The position numbers and the translations under genes are program-made. A DNA stretch of 64,000 nucleotides from Pempheris klunzingeri (taxonomy: Eukaryota; Chordata; Actinopteri; Acropomatiformes; Pempheridae), in NCBI RefSeq assembly GCF_042242105.1, contig NC_092017.1, positions 15,231,932 to 15,295,931 on the forward strand. The letters run 5' to 3'. The notes beneath the pieces were generated by a model. That model did no database searches and was not told where the DNA came from. It saw only the letters and a program-made list of their open reading frames with translations. Shown here piece after piece: positions 12,701 through 27,700 of this stretch (its first letter is position 1; each line of letters begins with the position of its first letter).

Positions 12701-15700
12701 CTCACCTGCCATTTCCTTTTGGAGATGAAGACTTTCAAACTCTTTGTGTTGATTTCATCAGTATCTTCTCCTGCATGTTCATCCTGACCACATTTTCAAA
12801 GATTTGTGTATTTAGTTGTGTAACTAAGATACAGTCGTATGTTTTTGAATGCAGTAACGTTTGATGAAAACACCTCACCTGGAGCCATTCGTGGCTCAAG
12901 CACTCGAAGGCAGATGGTCGCTTCCTGGATAGACAAAAATTGGAAGTAGTCAGACATGTGCTACCCTGCACCTGAAACCTGTAATAGAATCTCATTTTTA
13001 ATTAATGAGGGCTCAAAATTACCTAAATGCAGCTTTAACAGGAATACATGCATGCATTTTGTTTTGCATTGCTGGGTTTCATTTGATTTATTGTTGTCAA
13101 TGACGTTATGTAATCAAAAACAGCATCACTGATGCAAAAGACTCTAATATTCAGTTGTCACATGAAACAGGACAACAGGATTTGCACAAGGTTTAGAAAA
13201 TATCTTTAAAGCAAGTTCCCTACTCTGGATCTGGCTGAAGGAGCATGTGGAGGAAGTTCTGGGCCTCCGGGCTCCTGTATGTGACATCAGGGGCGTCCCA
13301 GTTCAAAGTCCCCTCCCCCACCATCAGCAGTGTAGCACGGTCTGTCTCACCCACAAAGGGGCATCGGCACACCAGACTGTCAGGATGAAGATAAAAACTC
13401 AGGAGTCATATGCAGAGCTTTTCATATATTGTATATTGAAGATTTTGAGAATAATATCAAAGCTGCAGTGGTACATACCATATATAGGCTATAACACCTA
13501 CAGACCTGACAGAGAGAATGAGAGATATTAATGTAGTATTGTCTTATTTTGTTCTGTAATTTACAATTGTAGAGGGTTTATTGCAAATCATTTTTAGCTT
13601 TTGTTTAAATATCCTTGTAATACTAGACAGGCAGGTTTTCAGCTGGAAATGTACACACACACACACAACACAACACAAATACTATCTGATGCAAGTCTCA
13701 GTTGGTCAGATTAGTGGGTAAACTCACCAAATATCCGTGGCCACGGTTACTGGTTCTTGGTGAATAATCTCAGGGGCCACAAACTCTGGGGTACCAATCA
13801 TGCTGTATTGATGTCTGGATGTGTCAATTTCTTGGCAGAAGCCAAAGTCACAGATCTTGATCTCATCTCTGGGTGGATACACCATTAGGATATTATCAGG
13901 CTGAGGGGAGTACACATAAAAATTAGGTTAAAAGCTGTATCAAAAAATAATATATAATGTCTATAATGTAACGTTGACTGGCACCAGAAATCTCACTTTA
14001 ATGTCCAGATGCAAAATGTTCATGCTGTGAATGTGACCCACTCCTTCAAGGATTTGCTGAATATATGACTGAACCTGAAATAAAATGCAGAATATTTGGT
14101 GAAAGCCGTACATAATATTTGCAAGAAAAAATTATTTTGTAAGGAATAAATGTAAGCTTGTACCTCTCTCTCTGAGACTGATCCTCTCAGAAATAAATGG
14201 TCCAAAAGTCCATGAGAACAGCAGCTACAAATGGTGTTAAAGAACTCTTAACTACAAATCAAACTCAACAAACTAAACCCAAAGTGAGGGAAAGGGATTA
14301 ATCATACAGTAACATTAAACAGGGAGGATACATTTCTGTGATCAGCACAAGAGTACGTCTGGTGCAAAAGAAGTCCAGCAGACAGGCCACTCTGGGGTGA
14401 GCCAGACGGGAGAGCAGGTCCCTCTCCTGGAAGGCTCTGGTCCGAGTGCTGCTCCGCAGAGGCAGACACTTGGCAGCGAACACTTCACCTGTCCTTCTGT
14501 GGACTACTCGCTTCACTACCCCGAAGGTTCCCCTGAGTCAGAGAGATGACATTGATCATACTATCTTGTCTTAAAAGGACTCACGGGCAGGTTCGACTCC
14601 ATCAATATAAATTACAGGTTCACCTTCCTATTTCCTCGTGGACATCATAGACAGAGAATAACCTCCGTCTCCTCCCCAGCTCCACCTCTCTCTCCTGACG
14701 CTCCAGTGGACCTGCAAAGAAAACAAACCTGTGAATAAAGCAGGTCCACCACTTGGACTGGCACCAGTCACAATATATTTCTTACCCTCCTTACAACAAT
14801 ATAATTTGCTTTATGCCTAAGCAGCACTGACCAATAGCCTTTGGCAAGGTTTTGCAGTTAGATCCAAATAATAAATCTGTACATTTAAAATAATGATGCA
14901 TAGCAACATTGTTGTTGTCTCACCTTCCTCCACTATCAGCTCAGCCTGACATGAGGCGTGGCCTGAGTCGTTGTAGGCGAAGCAGGTGTACATGCCACTG
15001 TCCTCACCCTCAGGGCACACTATGGTTACTGAGCAGCGGGCACCATGCTGAACTATCTCCACATTCTCATTGGCTGCAAGCTCCTCCTCATCCTCCAATC
15101 ACAGAAGAAAGAGTAAAGTCTTAGTAGGGATCCGGTCTACAAATTGTGGTCAAACCCCTTAAAGCAAAGCATGAAATCTCACATGCAAAAGATTTTATGT
15201 ATTTTTATCTGTGACATTTATGGTACCCACTTTGGCATGCTTCCTAGGTTAAATATAGGTAAACAAAAATAGTATATAAGTAGTTTATATATATTTAAAC
15301 TAACCACTCAGGTGAGCACCACTGGTCTACAGTGCCCCTACCTTGTACCACTGTATCTTAGGTGTAGGTCTTCCTGTGATGATAGCTGTAAATGTAGCTG
15401 CTTGGCCTGGCTCTACACACAGGTCCTCAGCAGGTACCTGGATGGAGGGAGGAGCTGAACAGAAGATTAGATCAGTTAGTAATCACACACTGCTATAATA
15501 GAAGTCATAGGCTTATGTTTAAGAGACAAGAATACCACCTGTAATTTCCTGCATTGACTCTGAGATGTAGATCTCTTCCTCCTCGTCCTCTAGGTAACAC
15601 AGAGGCTGCTGTGCTGCCTGATCCATGGATGTCGAGGCAGGAACAACCTCTTCAGAAACATATTCAACTCTGGAGACAAAGATGATAAATACTACTTATC

Positions 15701-18700
15701 ACTCCAGGAAATCGCTTCACAAAACTACTTCACGGATTCTAAAATATACATTTGTACTGTTTTACCAGCCAATTTTAATCTAATCATTGTGAAACTAGCT
15801 AATAAATCTTTTATCAGCCACAGATGAAATTTACCAGGTTGATGCGTTATTTACTTTTAAGAAAAGAAAGGAAGGTCAAAACAGCAATGTTGGTGGTACT
15901 TAACTTACTGTTCAGGGTGTCCAGGAGGGAACAGCATTTTAGCAATAGAGGTGGGGCTGAAATCTGTCTGTAACCATTTCTTCACAAAGGCAGTGGACCA
16001 GCCCTCAGAGTCTGCATCTATACAACCAAAAAATGCCACTCAGCAGGAATCTATGGGTCAAACTCTTAAAATAAATATATATTTTGAGGCATTATCATGC
16101 TGCTCTGACTGTACTGAATCACTGGAAAAGGAAAAGTGAAAAAGTACATTACCTTACACACCAGGAGCAGCAATAATGCATTTCTTACCTCAGTGGTTGA
16201 GTGTTTAACTCCTCTAACCAAACACATCAACAGGACATGGGCGCATGCCCACTCCTGCATGGAGGTAAAGGGGACACCTGCCCAGCACATGACCATCTTG
16301 TGTTCGTAGGAGTGAAGAGTTAGCTGGGCATGCGTTGGCAAGAGGAAAAAGGGGAATGTTGACTGGTTATTTGTTACAATGACAATGATGACTTACATGG
16401 AACGATCCATGTGAGGGACCTCCTGCTTTAGGACTAGTAGAGGGAAGATGGAGAAAACATGTAGGTAATGGACAATGGTAGGTAGGTAATAACATGGTGA
16501 ACCGGTGTCAGCAATCCAGAAAAACTATGTGTGAATGAGACAACTTTATAGTCCATGTAAAGAATTGTATGTCAAACTCAACTCATCAACTTCTAATACT
16601 TTTAATGAATTATACTCTACTATATGTTGCTGCTGACATTACTGATACTATGTGATAGTAACAGTGACAAACTAATAGATTCTAGCACAGTTGGAAAATC
16701 ACTACATAATATAGGACAGTGCTAGCTGCACTGCCATCTCTGTATTTGAATTACTTCTGTTAATTTATGGCACCTCAAGGTTCGGCTGATTTTTGTATCC
16801 TAATGTCAGTTTAATGGAGGAAAATTATCCAACCCATGTCTCTCTGTGGAAAGTGAAAACATGATGACAAACATAAAAACATTCCATACAATAAATGTAT
16901 CAATGTCTTTTTATGGGTGAGGATGCTGGGAAATGCGGTATGGTGTCTATGTTGAATGGTAGCCATTAGATCCTGCTGGGTTATGACAATAGAGGGTTGT
17001 TAGAGATACTTATTGTTAGGCACTAAGTTTTAAGGGGGGGTTTTCTCTTGTGACTGTGACTATGTGACCCTTCTGTGAATTACAGTGTTTGGGACTCACA
17101 AACAGTTGAAGTGAACAGTGAAACACATTCAAGACCAATGAGCAAAAGGATGAATTATAGTTATATTTAGGTGTTAGGTCAGAGATGGTCATGATGGTCA
17201 TGTTTAGATATGGGTTTAATGTGGTCGATAAGGTCATTGTAGCAATCTGGGTGAGGGGTTAGCCACTGATATTTGCATTCAGACTCAAACAGTATGCACT
17301 TTTGGAGTATGTATTAGTCATCACTCAACTGAAATGGCAACATTAGATAAAGGTAAAATGGACATGAAAAACCACTTGGACGGTTAATAAATGTCACTCC
17401 ATGCCATAATCCCTGAGGATCTAGTGACAGCTATGGTATGGTAGTCGGAACCACTTATGACGTGACTGTGTGTGAAATGGGTAAAAAGGAAAATGTGAGT
17501 AAAATCTCTAAAAGGCATCCACTGGATAGAATGGATGAATGGTAGTGGTTGAAAGTGGAAACTGATGCAAACTGTTGCAGTTTGTTGGAAAGTGAAAAGA
17601 TGTCACATGATGTGATCGTAGCAGGATCAGATCAGGAGCGAGGTCAACTGAAGTGAATCTGGACAATGGCATGTGCTTCAACCCTTCTCAAACACAGCTG
17701 AACGACCTTGTGGAAGATATTTACCTTCAGGGGTCTGGTTGTCCTACCTTTAGGAGTTAAGTCTTGTGGTTGGTCATTCTCGATATCAATCGGTGGCACA
17801 TAAGCAGGGCACAGACCTGCTTTGCACTTGACGCAGCCAAACTCATTCAATAGCTAAACAAAACAAAACATTTGGTGTAATCAATCTCAAATTAGATCTT
17901 TGACGTCAGTGATACTGATGTTGATACGGCGTACACTTTACGGATATGAGTTTTATACCTCACACTCATACTGTCCGATATCTGCCTCTGTTGCTCTGAT
18001 GACTGTCAGACACAAGATCCCACTCCGAGCATCATTTAGGATGGAGTATTTTTGCTGGTCAGTCAACTCTCTTCCATCTTTCAACCACCTGCCAAACACA
18101 AAGATGGATGTGTGTGTGACACACACGATTACCAAAAAATAGAAACAACTGTGTTTACATTTGCTCTGTGCTGTCGTACCTGATTCGTGGTAAAGGAGAA
18201 GTAAGTGTGGAGCAGGTGAATTGTATATCCTCTCCCTCTATTAGACAAGCACTCTCCAGCCGGCACACAAATCTGGGTGGCGCTGGAGAGAAGAAGAAAT
18301 ACATTACAGTGTCATCTGTGCCCCTTTAATTAGAAATAGACTGATAGTGACATTTATAGTAATACTATTTATCATAGCAATATTAGTAAGATCAATAGAT
18401 ACAGCAGTATTAGATGTAGTAGCACAAGTAGATACAAGTAGTCGCAAATGTAACAGCAGTTATAACAGTAGTAGCAATTAAAGTAACTGAAGTGGAGGTA
18501 TTGATAGCAGAATAATTAGAACTAGAAAGAAGCAACACTAGTATTACTCCATACCTACCACAGCAGCAGTCATAGTTGTAGTAACAACAATACTAGTATG
18601 ACAGCTGTCATCACAATGGTACTAGTGAGTAGTAGTAAAAGTTTAGCAACAGAAGTTGCAGAACTAATAGGACAAGTATTGGCAATAGTAGTTGTAAAGC

Positions 18701-21700
18701 TGTAACTGTATTTGTGGTAGTAGTAGCGTCACTATTGCACTAGTGATAGTAGTAGTTGCAGTACTGTAGGAGTTCTAGGAGTGTTTGTAGTATTGGTCCT
18801 TGCAATTGTAGTCATAGTACTAATATGATGAAACAGCAGTAATGGTAGACTTGTTCTGTGCTCCTCGTGTGCATTTATTTACAACAATGATAAGTCAATC
18901 TGGACAAACACAACATTGCACTGGTTTAGATGCAGCCGTACACTCACCCTGCACGACAACCTTAGCCAGAGTACCAGCACTGCCCATGGAGCTGGCAGCA
19001 TAGCAAGTATACTGTCCAGAGTCCTCTACGGTGAGGCTGTCTAAGATGAGGCTGCAGGTGCCTGACCGGTCTGCTATGATGATATGTCGTGGGTCATCCT
19101 CTAAAGGAAGGCCGTCTAAGGGATGGACATCAGACTTTTAATGTGAAACCATCATTGTAACCGAACCACACACTACATGTGTGAAAAATATGGTGCTGCT
19201 CAGGAAATCCTCCTTGGATGAATCAAGGTGAAGAAAATGTAGTATGGTAAAGTATGTGCAGTATGTATATATTTCAATAACCTCTTTCTCTGTTTCTGAC
19301 CTTTCAGCCAGCTGACCACTGGTTTGGGTGATCCTGTGACCTTACAGGTCATTTTGATTGTCTGTCCCATCTTTGCTGTGCAGTCAGACACCAGTGACTC
19401 AAACATTGGTGGGCCTGTTGATTGACACAAATACAAATACAGAAATCACTGATCAAGCATTTCATGAAAAAAACGCAGGACAAGAGACAGAGAAACTAAA
19501 CCATTTAGTCCACCTGTCACAACAGCTAGAAGGTTCAGAATATCAGAAGTCAATGCTGTAATGCTTTATCTGTCATTACCACTTTAAGAATAAAGCACAG
19601 ACAAAATGATTGTCTTATGATTTGTTGTTAAATGTTGTCTGGACTTTTTTTCCCATCCCAAACAAGCACGTACTGTTAGTGGGCAGGCTGGAACGTTGCT
19701 GTAGCTCCTTAAGGTCCTTAAGCCAGGAGAGTTTAACCAAGGAGGAGCGCCCCTGCAGTGTGTACCTGCGTAATGAGCCCCTGTGCTCATGCCACAACCC
19801 CCAAGACTTTTCATCTCCACCCACGGCCTCCTTTATCTCCACATCATTCAGCTGGGTAGGTTGAAAAAGTAAGAATGAGAAAGACAAATGAGAGGCAAGG
19901 TGAGGCCATGAGTTGGGAAAAGCTTTGAGAGTACACTGAAGTACAGGAATTGTCCTCACATGTGGCTAAATTTTGTAAGTAGGAGAGTAGAATAAGAGAC
20001 AAAGGGGAGAACAGATCTTACTTTCATTTTGTTCTTGAAGGTGTAGGTGTCACTGTTCATACTGGTGTCTCTCTTCAGTTTACACAATACAATGCATTCC
20101 TTGAAGAGAAAGACTTGTCTCTGATGCCCTCTAGAGGCCGTCTTAATCTCTGGAGATTCCTCCCACACCGTGAAGACTCCCTGAGGGGAAGATGCCAAGT
20201 GAGGACCATATATTTTTATCTGAGCGCACATTTAAGGTTTATAACCCCTCAAGTATTCTAGGTATTTTCACCTAAATATATCATTTAGGCATATTGTGGA
20301 ACAAAAATATTATCTGCAGCTTTGTAACAGAAACAGAAGGTTTTGCAGTTTAAGAAAAACAAACTGATCAGTTTTTCTAGTAAACTTAAACTAAGTAAAC
20401 TAAATCTGACTGATTTCAGCTCAAATCAGACTTCTCAGCAGCACTATTTCTTTTTGATAAAACCTCCTCATAATAGTGTTCAGGTATTTATAACCATATT
20501 GAACCCAGAGCCTAACCTGGACTTAAAAACATGTCAGTCATGTGGAGTTACCTGTCGCACTGGCTCGCCCAGGGTGGTTAGAGGAGCTGGGTAGTTCTCG
20601 ATGAGGGACACCTGGTGCAGGTTGTCAGACCTCCAGGGTAGACAGGACACCATGGAGAAGGCATCCTCCAAAAGACAGCAGCTCTGGCCACCTTTGGCTT
20701 TGTTCTTGATTAACTCCTGCAAATAAATGTTTCATTTACATCCCAGACATGCAGCAAACACACAATAAGTGTTAAGTTGAAATGAATAGCCAGTATACAA
20801 TCATCACACTTTCTCTATGATATTCCTGTGTGATGAAGAGAACAAAATGTACTAGTCTGTGCATAATATATATCAGGCATTACCACTATGACTCTGACAT
20901 TGATAATGCTGACCTTCAGTAAAGCCTGGTAGGTTTGAATCCTCTCCACGGGTCGCTGGAGGAAGGTAAGGACATCCATGACGGGTGCCTCAAGTTTACC
21001 AGATTCTGTTAACTCCTGTAAGTGTAATGAGCAAGAAAATAAAGAAATAAAGAATATTTGATCAGTGTCATCATGTTGCTATTCAGCTGCTTAGTATCCA
21101 CACTGTTCATGTTCAATGTTAAAGTCCAAACAGATTTTATGAATACTTTGAAATAGTGTTGGATAGCCTTGTCGGTGACGCAGGCCTCTGCCTGTGCTTG
21201 TCCCACCATGTAGTGAAGGTACTTCTCAAAGTGCTCAGTGTGCTTGATCAGGTGCATGGCCACATCGTCGTCTGTGACACACTCTCTCAGACCGGGAAGG
21301 AGGGACCTAAGAAGAGATATTATTTTATTATCTATTTGCATGTTGTATGAACACATTCAAATGAGCATTATAGTAGTCATGTATAATACAGCACAAGCAC
21401 AATGAATTTCTTGTTTGCGTGGGCGTATTACCTCTCATGCAGGAACACAATGTCCTTTATATTCCTGAAAATGATCTCCTTCTGGTTGAGGATATTAATG
21501 GGTATGAGGTGGCTGGAGTCCAGATAATTTAGCTGGTGAGAGGTGAACATCTTCATCTCCTTTACAAACTCCTCCTCTCCATCAACCAGGCCTTGGATCA
21601 GTTGGCTAAAGATAAAGGGAATTTATTGCAGAGTGGATGTGATGCAGCAGTATTTGGCTTTACTGTTCACGCCTGACATTTGTCCTCAGAACATAGAAAT

Positions 21701-24700
21701 TCTCCATCATCACAGTAGCCATGTTCTTAAGATGCAAGAAACATAAGAAACCACATGTATCCAAAAACAATATGAATTCAAATAAAAGTGCCCAGCGACA
21801 TTCCGCCCAATTTATTTAACTTGTCAGTATATATTGGCAGAATAACAAACCTCAGAGCTCTCCTGTACTCTTCTCCCGTTGACCCAATGGCATCAAGATC
21901 CTCTTGAGGTGCTCTCAATTGTGGGAAAGTCTCCTGTTCAAAAGGACGTTACGAATCTATTATTAAAAGCCTTTTCTCTATTTTTTTTCTCATGACTAAA
22001 TGAAATGAATGTCTTCCATTGACAGCACACCATTGAAAACTTACAGCATATGATTCATGTTTCAGAATATAAAATGTTAACTCAGCATTGGAGATGACAT
22101 CTGGATCTCTTTATACATCCTACCTTCCTCTTCTTCTCCAGGTAGGCGGGACACACCCATCCCTGTCGAGCAGGGTTGTTTTTGGTGGGTTTTGTCTTCA
22201 CCAGCCATCTGTCAGGGTGAACAGAATCCAAGACCTCTACAAACTGGCCCTCCTTCACAACGAAACTGTCCTTATTTCCGCTGTCAGGACTGCAATCAGC
22301 TCGAGCCACATACATTTCAAATGTCTGGGGTGAAAAAAGCAGATACATACTTTGAGGATTATACAATCAAATGGGCAATATTACTTTTTCAGATTGCTAC
22401 TGAATTAAATCACAACTGCATCAATGCTTACTGAGCACAAATACGAACATCCAAGTAGGAACAAAATCTGTAAAAGTACCTCTCGTCTGTCCTCTTCTCC
22501 CTCTGACTCCGATCCAGAGACAGTAGCAGTTAAAGGCGTGTGTGCACGGTGGTGCTTAGGAGACGGTGTCCTCAGTCTACCTTCATAAGCCCCTACAAAT
22601 CAGAGAGGAAGATAGCTAAGATATACCTGATAGGAAACTTAATAAGAACCAGTGGAGGTGACAAAAATGAAAACAGCAATGAAAGTAATCAGCATTGCTG
22701 ACCTTTGACCTTCAGTAGTTTCTTAGGAGGTTGCGGAGGAGCTATCTGCACTTCATCATCTTTTGGAGGCACTTGTTCCGCTGCTTTTGTCACTTCCCTG
22801 TGACAGTATTCAGAAATATTTAGATATCAAAGATATTTTCATGAGCACAATGATAAAAGAATAGGAACAGAACTGAGACAACAAAATAATCTTCTCTCTG
22901 CCCTCTGACCTTGGTACGGCTGGTTCAGTCTCAGCAGGTTCTATTACATCTGGAGCTGTGTCATAGTCAGAGGGACTCGACACTGTTGAAAGCAGAAAGT
23001 CATTCATGCCATACTATAAATTTATGGCCAAGAAAAACCATACATTTGTGACTACAGGTAGAGAATAAACAAGTTACTCACTGGAGCTGGCAGCAACAAG
23101 TGACGATCCTCTCCTTTCTTTGATCCTCATCTGAGTGTCCTGCTCTGTCAGGTTGTAGGCTTCCCACAGAGAGACACTCACACTTTCTACATACGTCGAA
23201 GCATCTGTGGCTGAGGTGGGTATGTCTGGTGGAGACAGATTCTCTGTTTTGGCCTCAGCCTTGGGCTTTGGCGGTGCAAGTTGTAGAGGAGTTATGGCAG
23301 CGAGGGGTGGGTGAACAGGCTTCTGGACTGTCGGAGTGGGCTTCTGAGGCTGTACTACTGTTATGTTTCCATTATAGGAGGTCACACCGAACTTATTCAC
23401 CACCTCACATGTGTAGATTCCACTGTCATTGGTGGTCAGGTTTTTGATAACCACTGTGCATACGCCATCCTCTGTGGTCTCAATACGTATTCGGTGGTCA
23501 CTGGTGATTTGTTGCCCATTTTTCAGCCAGCGCACTGTGCTGGGTTTTCCTTCTACAACACACTCTAGAGTGACTGTACCATGAAGATCTGCACTCTGGT
23601 TCTTAAACACCTCTTTAAAGACAGGCCGCATGTCTTTGCGTATTTTGTAGCCTTTGAAGGCAGCCTGGATCTTGACCGCTGCCTCTTGTAATTGTGGTTC
23701 ATCCTCAATGTTGATGTCAATCTCTGGTGTAGCATCCTTTGGCGGTTGCGCCCTCTGGGGTACATTCATTGGAGGAAGAGTACAGGGCTGGCTCGATCCC
23801 TCCACTAAAGAGCCAGAAGGTTGGACACTGCTGAGGGTCGCTGGTATCTCAGTGAACGCCTCTGAGAAAGTTTCATCTTCAGAAATGTAGAGGAGAGGAA
23901 TGTGTTCTGCCATCTTAGTTGTTTGTTGCTCTTCCTCCCTTCTCATTGGCTCGACTGCCACTTTCACGTCCTGGTCGACTTCAGGGGCTTTTCTCATGGG
24001 TTTTACTGGTTGTTCGATCGGCTGTTTGGTGTTTGCATCCTCTGGAGCTTTCACGGGTTTCTTCATTTTCTCAGCTATCTCAGTGTCTGCTGCTGCTGAT
24101 TGTTTTCTCTCAAATCTTTGTTTGTCTTCTTCCTCTTTTTTCAAAGACCCTACTGACTGTCTAATTGGTTGATCATCCGTTGTTTTCACCACAGCTCTTG
24201 GTATCTGTTGATCATCTTGATCTGTCTCTGTGTCCCTTGATAATTGTTTTTCCATTCCCCCCTTTGCTTTGCTTTTGCTCCTAACAGGTGGCTTTGGAGC
24301 TGCAAATGCAGCCTCTTTTTCCAAAGTCTTTTCTTGTTGCTCTACTGTCTGTTTGCCCAATACTAGTTTCAGTGGCTTTTTCTCTCTCTCTGCCTCTGTG
24401 GACACTTGACGTTTCACAAGGTCTGTATGTTTTTGGTCTTCTTCAGAATAATTTACAGCAGGCTTTCCTGGCTCGACAATGATCTCCTCAGTTTCCTTTG
24501 GAACATATTTAAGTGGTTCATTTCCCCCTGATACCTTCCCTTTAGATCTTACTGGTGGTTTGAAAGGTTCCTCTTGTGTTTTGTCTATTTCATCCTCTTT
24601 TACTGTAGTCTTCTCCCTTTGCTCCTTTATTGTCTCTTTCCCATTTAACTCTTCTATTGGTTTCACAGGCTGTTTTTCATTTTCATTGTTTTTCCACAGG

Positions 24701-27700
24701 ACTGTTCCTGGAAGATTTGGCTTCCTCTCAATTTCACTGGTTTCCTCTGAAGACTTTCCAGGTTGTTTTGATCTCCACTCAGCTTTATTTTCCCTTTCCT
24801 GACATACTGATGGCTGTTTCTTTTCTTCAAACACAGTGTCTCCTAACTGACTGACCTGTTTCTCTAAATTCCTTCCTGGCTGTCTCATCTCCACAAGACC
24901 GACTTTCTCTGTTTCCAAAGGCTTTGTTGTCTCTTCCATCTTCCTGTCAACCCCATTGTCGTTCTTCAGTGGTCTCATTGTCTTATCAACTTTCTTGTAA
25001 ACCTCACTGTCTTTCTCTTTATGGCTCTCAAGTTGTGTTACATTCTGAGCAACATCAACATCTTTCTCCATAGCCCTTGTAGGTTGGATGCCCTTTTGGT
25101 CTTCATTATTCTCTTTCGGTATTGACTGTTTTAGATCCACATCTTTTTCTGTATCTATGATAGATGCTCTCCTATTAGTTCTCCTTTTGGGCTCAGGGGG
25201 AACAGGTTTGGCCTCGAGAGGGCCAGGCTTCTCATTCTCTGGAGTAGGAGCTGGTTTGGATACAGAGCCCTTTGCCCGCGGCAGTATCGTGGGAGGCTCT
25301 ACCTTTGGCGGAGTCGGTTGTAGTGCTAGACAAGAGAATGAAAAATATTTTGTTGACAACTGATGCATGGTGGAGGTTGAACAGAAAAAGAATGAGAAAA
25401 CTTCCTGTAACTTTGCCAATTAGGTATCAAGGTGTACACACCGTTCACTGCAACAGTCGCAGTGGTCTCTGCACTTCCTGCTTGACACGTGTAGCTGCCA
25501 CTGTCCTCAGGTTTGAGCTCTTTCATGTGCAGCTGGAGGACGCAGCCATCTTGTTTCATTTCGTACTTCCTGCTAGCTCTCAGTGGCAACCTGTTCTTCT
25601 TCCACTGCACTGACACTCCAGGCTTGGACAACTCACAGCACAGGGAGGCTGTACCTCCCTCCTCAGCCTCTACACTTTCTAATTCTTTGTTGAAGAATGG
25701 AGTGAGCTCTACATAGGTGGGACAGAGCAGATCAAAATATTATTGGAGACAATGCCAGATAAGGCACCATAATTTTCATGGCTTAATTTAGTTTACATGC
25801 TGATTATGCTTGTAAAAATCAATGAGTTCCAGACAGTTCACACAATCACATTTAAATATAGTACAGTAAAACACCTGTCATTGGCAATTTGAGAAATGCT
25901 GTAGTCAAATTTTTCATGCATGCACCACAACACTTGCGTGCACACACCTTTCACTGACACAGTTGCAGTGGTCTCTGCACCTCCTGCTAGACATGTGTAG
26001 CTGCCACTGTCCTCAGGTTTGAGCTCCTTGATGTGGAGCTGGAGGCCACAGCCATCCTGCTTCATCTCGTACTTCCTGCTGGCTCTCAGTGGAAGCTTGT
26101 TCTTCTTCCATTGCACCGACACTCCAGGCTTAGACAGCTCACAGCACAATGAGGCCGTACCTCCCTCCTCGGCCTCCACGCATTTTAATTCCTCCTTGAA
26201 GAATGGTGGGAGCTCTGGGAAAAGGATGCATATTGGAAATACACAATCATATATCTTCTGTGTAGTGGGAAGATGAGTTAACCAGAGGAGGGAGATTGTA
26301 TTTTTAAAACATACAAGACTTTTCAGTCAACTTAAGATGGATGAACAACTGAATATGTACTAGAAGTTTTAGATAATCATGGCAAAGTACTTTACAAGTT
26401 TGCATACAGAGCTAAGACAGAATTTTCATTGCTGTGCAAATTTCCAAACACACACACCCTTTACTGTCAGAGTTGCAGTGGTCTCTGCACTTTCTGCTTG
26501 ACATGTGTAGCTGCCACCGTCTTCAGGTTTAAGCTCCTTAATATTCAGCTGGAGGAGGCAGCCATCCTGCTTCATCTCATACTTCCTGTTAGCTCTCAGT
26601 GGCAGCTTGTTCTTCTTCCATTGTACAGACACTCCAGGTTTAGACAGTTCACAGTACAGGGAGGCAGTAGCTCCCTCCTCAGCCTCAACACTTTGTAAGT
26701 CTTTCTTGAACAATGGAGGGAGCTCTGAGAAACATCGTTATAAAGAGGAGGAAAAATGTCATCAGAATGTCTTTGTCATAATGGAAAAAGGTGCTTGGGA
26801 CAAATGTCTAACAAATGTGGACCAAACTGGAAAATAAACTGTTTTTGCCTGAACTACCTATATGTATTTACATGGTAGATGGGCGGGAACTGCTATTTTG
26901 GAAATTACAATGAATCCCAGAAAGCTCAGACAATTAGACAAAAGTATCAAACTGACACTTCTATGACTTATTTGTCCGTGGAATAAGAATATGCTGAAAT
27001 AGTAAAGCACCATTCACATATCCAAATGCACACACCTCTTACAGTCACAGTTGCAGTGGTCTCTGCACTTCCTACTTGACATGTGTAGCTTCCACTGTCC
27101 TCAGGTTTGAGCTCCTTGATATGGAGCTGGTGGAGGCAGCCATCCTGCTTCATCTCGTACTTTCTGTCGGCTCTCAGCGGAAGCTTGTTCTTCTTCCACT
27201 GCACTGACACCCCAGGTTTAGACAGTTCACAGCACAGGGAGGCTCTACCTCCCTCCTCGGCCTCCACGCATTTTAACTCCTCCTTGAAGAATGGTGGGAG
27301 CTCTGGGAAAAGGGTACAGATTGGAAATACATAATGATACATCTTCATACATTATACACTCCAGGCTTAGAGAGCTCACAGCTCAGGTAGGCTGTACCGC
27401 CCTCTTCCATCTTCACATTCTGCAGTTCTTCTTTGGAAAAAAGGCAGGAGCTCTCTAAAGTACAAAATGTGTTGAAAGTAACATAGCGACTTAGTAACTT
27501 AAATATAAGATAAAACACCATTTAAGACATTATCAAGTTATAGCTAAATAAGATCTGGAAAATATTTGTGACTGATGAGTGATGTTTGCTCCATCGTGAA
27601 ATATTGAGACTCAGCAAGTAATTCTTTGAAGATGGTTTTCCATTATTTAGAGCTTGATGAAATTTTCCATTTTCCATTTCCAAATGGTCACACCTTTCAC

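Noticed and set aside
16393..16430. Possible extra obscurin exon with a good GTAAGT donor
   Set aside because: All tested acceptors give lengths that break the phase between the exons 17748-17853 and 15909-16017, which already fit each other directly.
17709..17748. Extension of the 17748-17853 exon to a second donor at about 17724
   Set aside because: Use of that donor breaks the phase with the next accepted exon; the upstream donor CTAAAG|GTAGGA fits.
23654..25363. Several plus-strand open frames opposite the large IQ exon
   Set aside because: They are hydrophobic Ser/Leu/Phe-rich shadows of a Lys/Glu/Pro-rich coding exon and have no gene structure.
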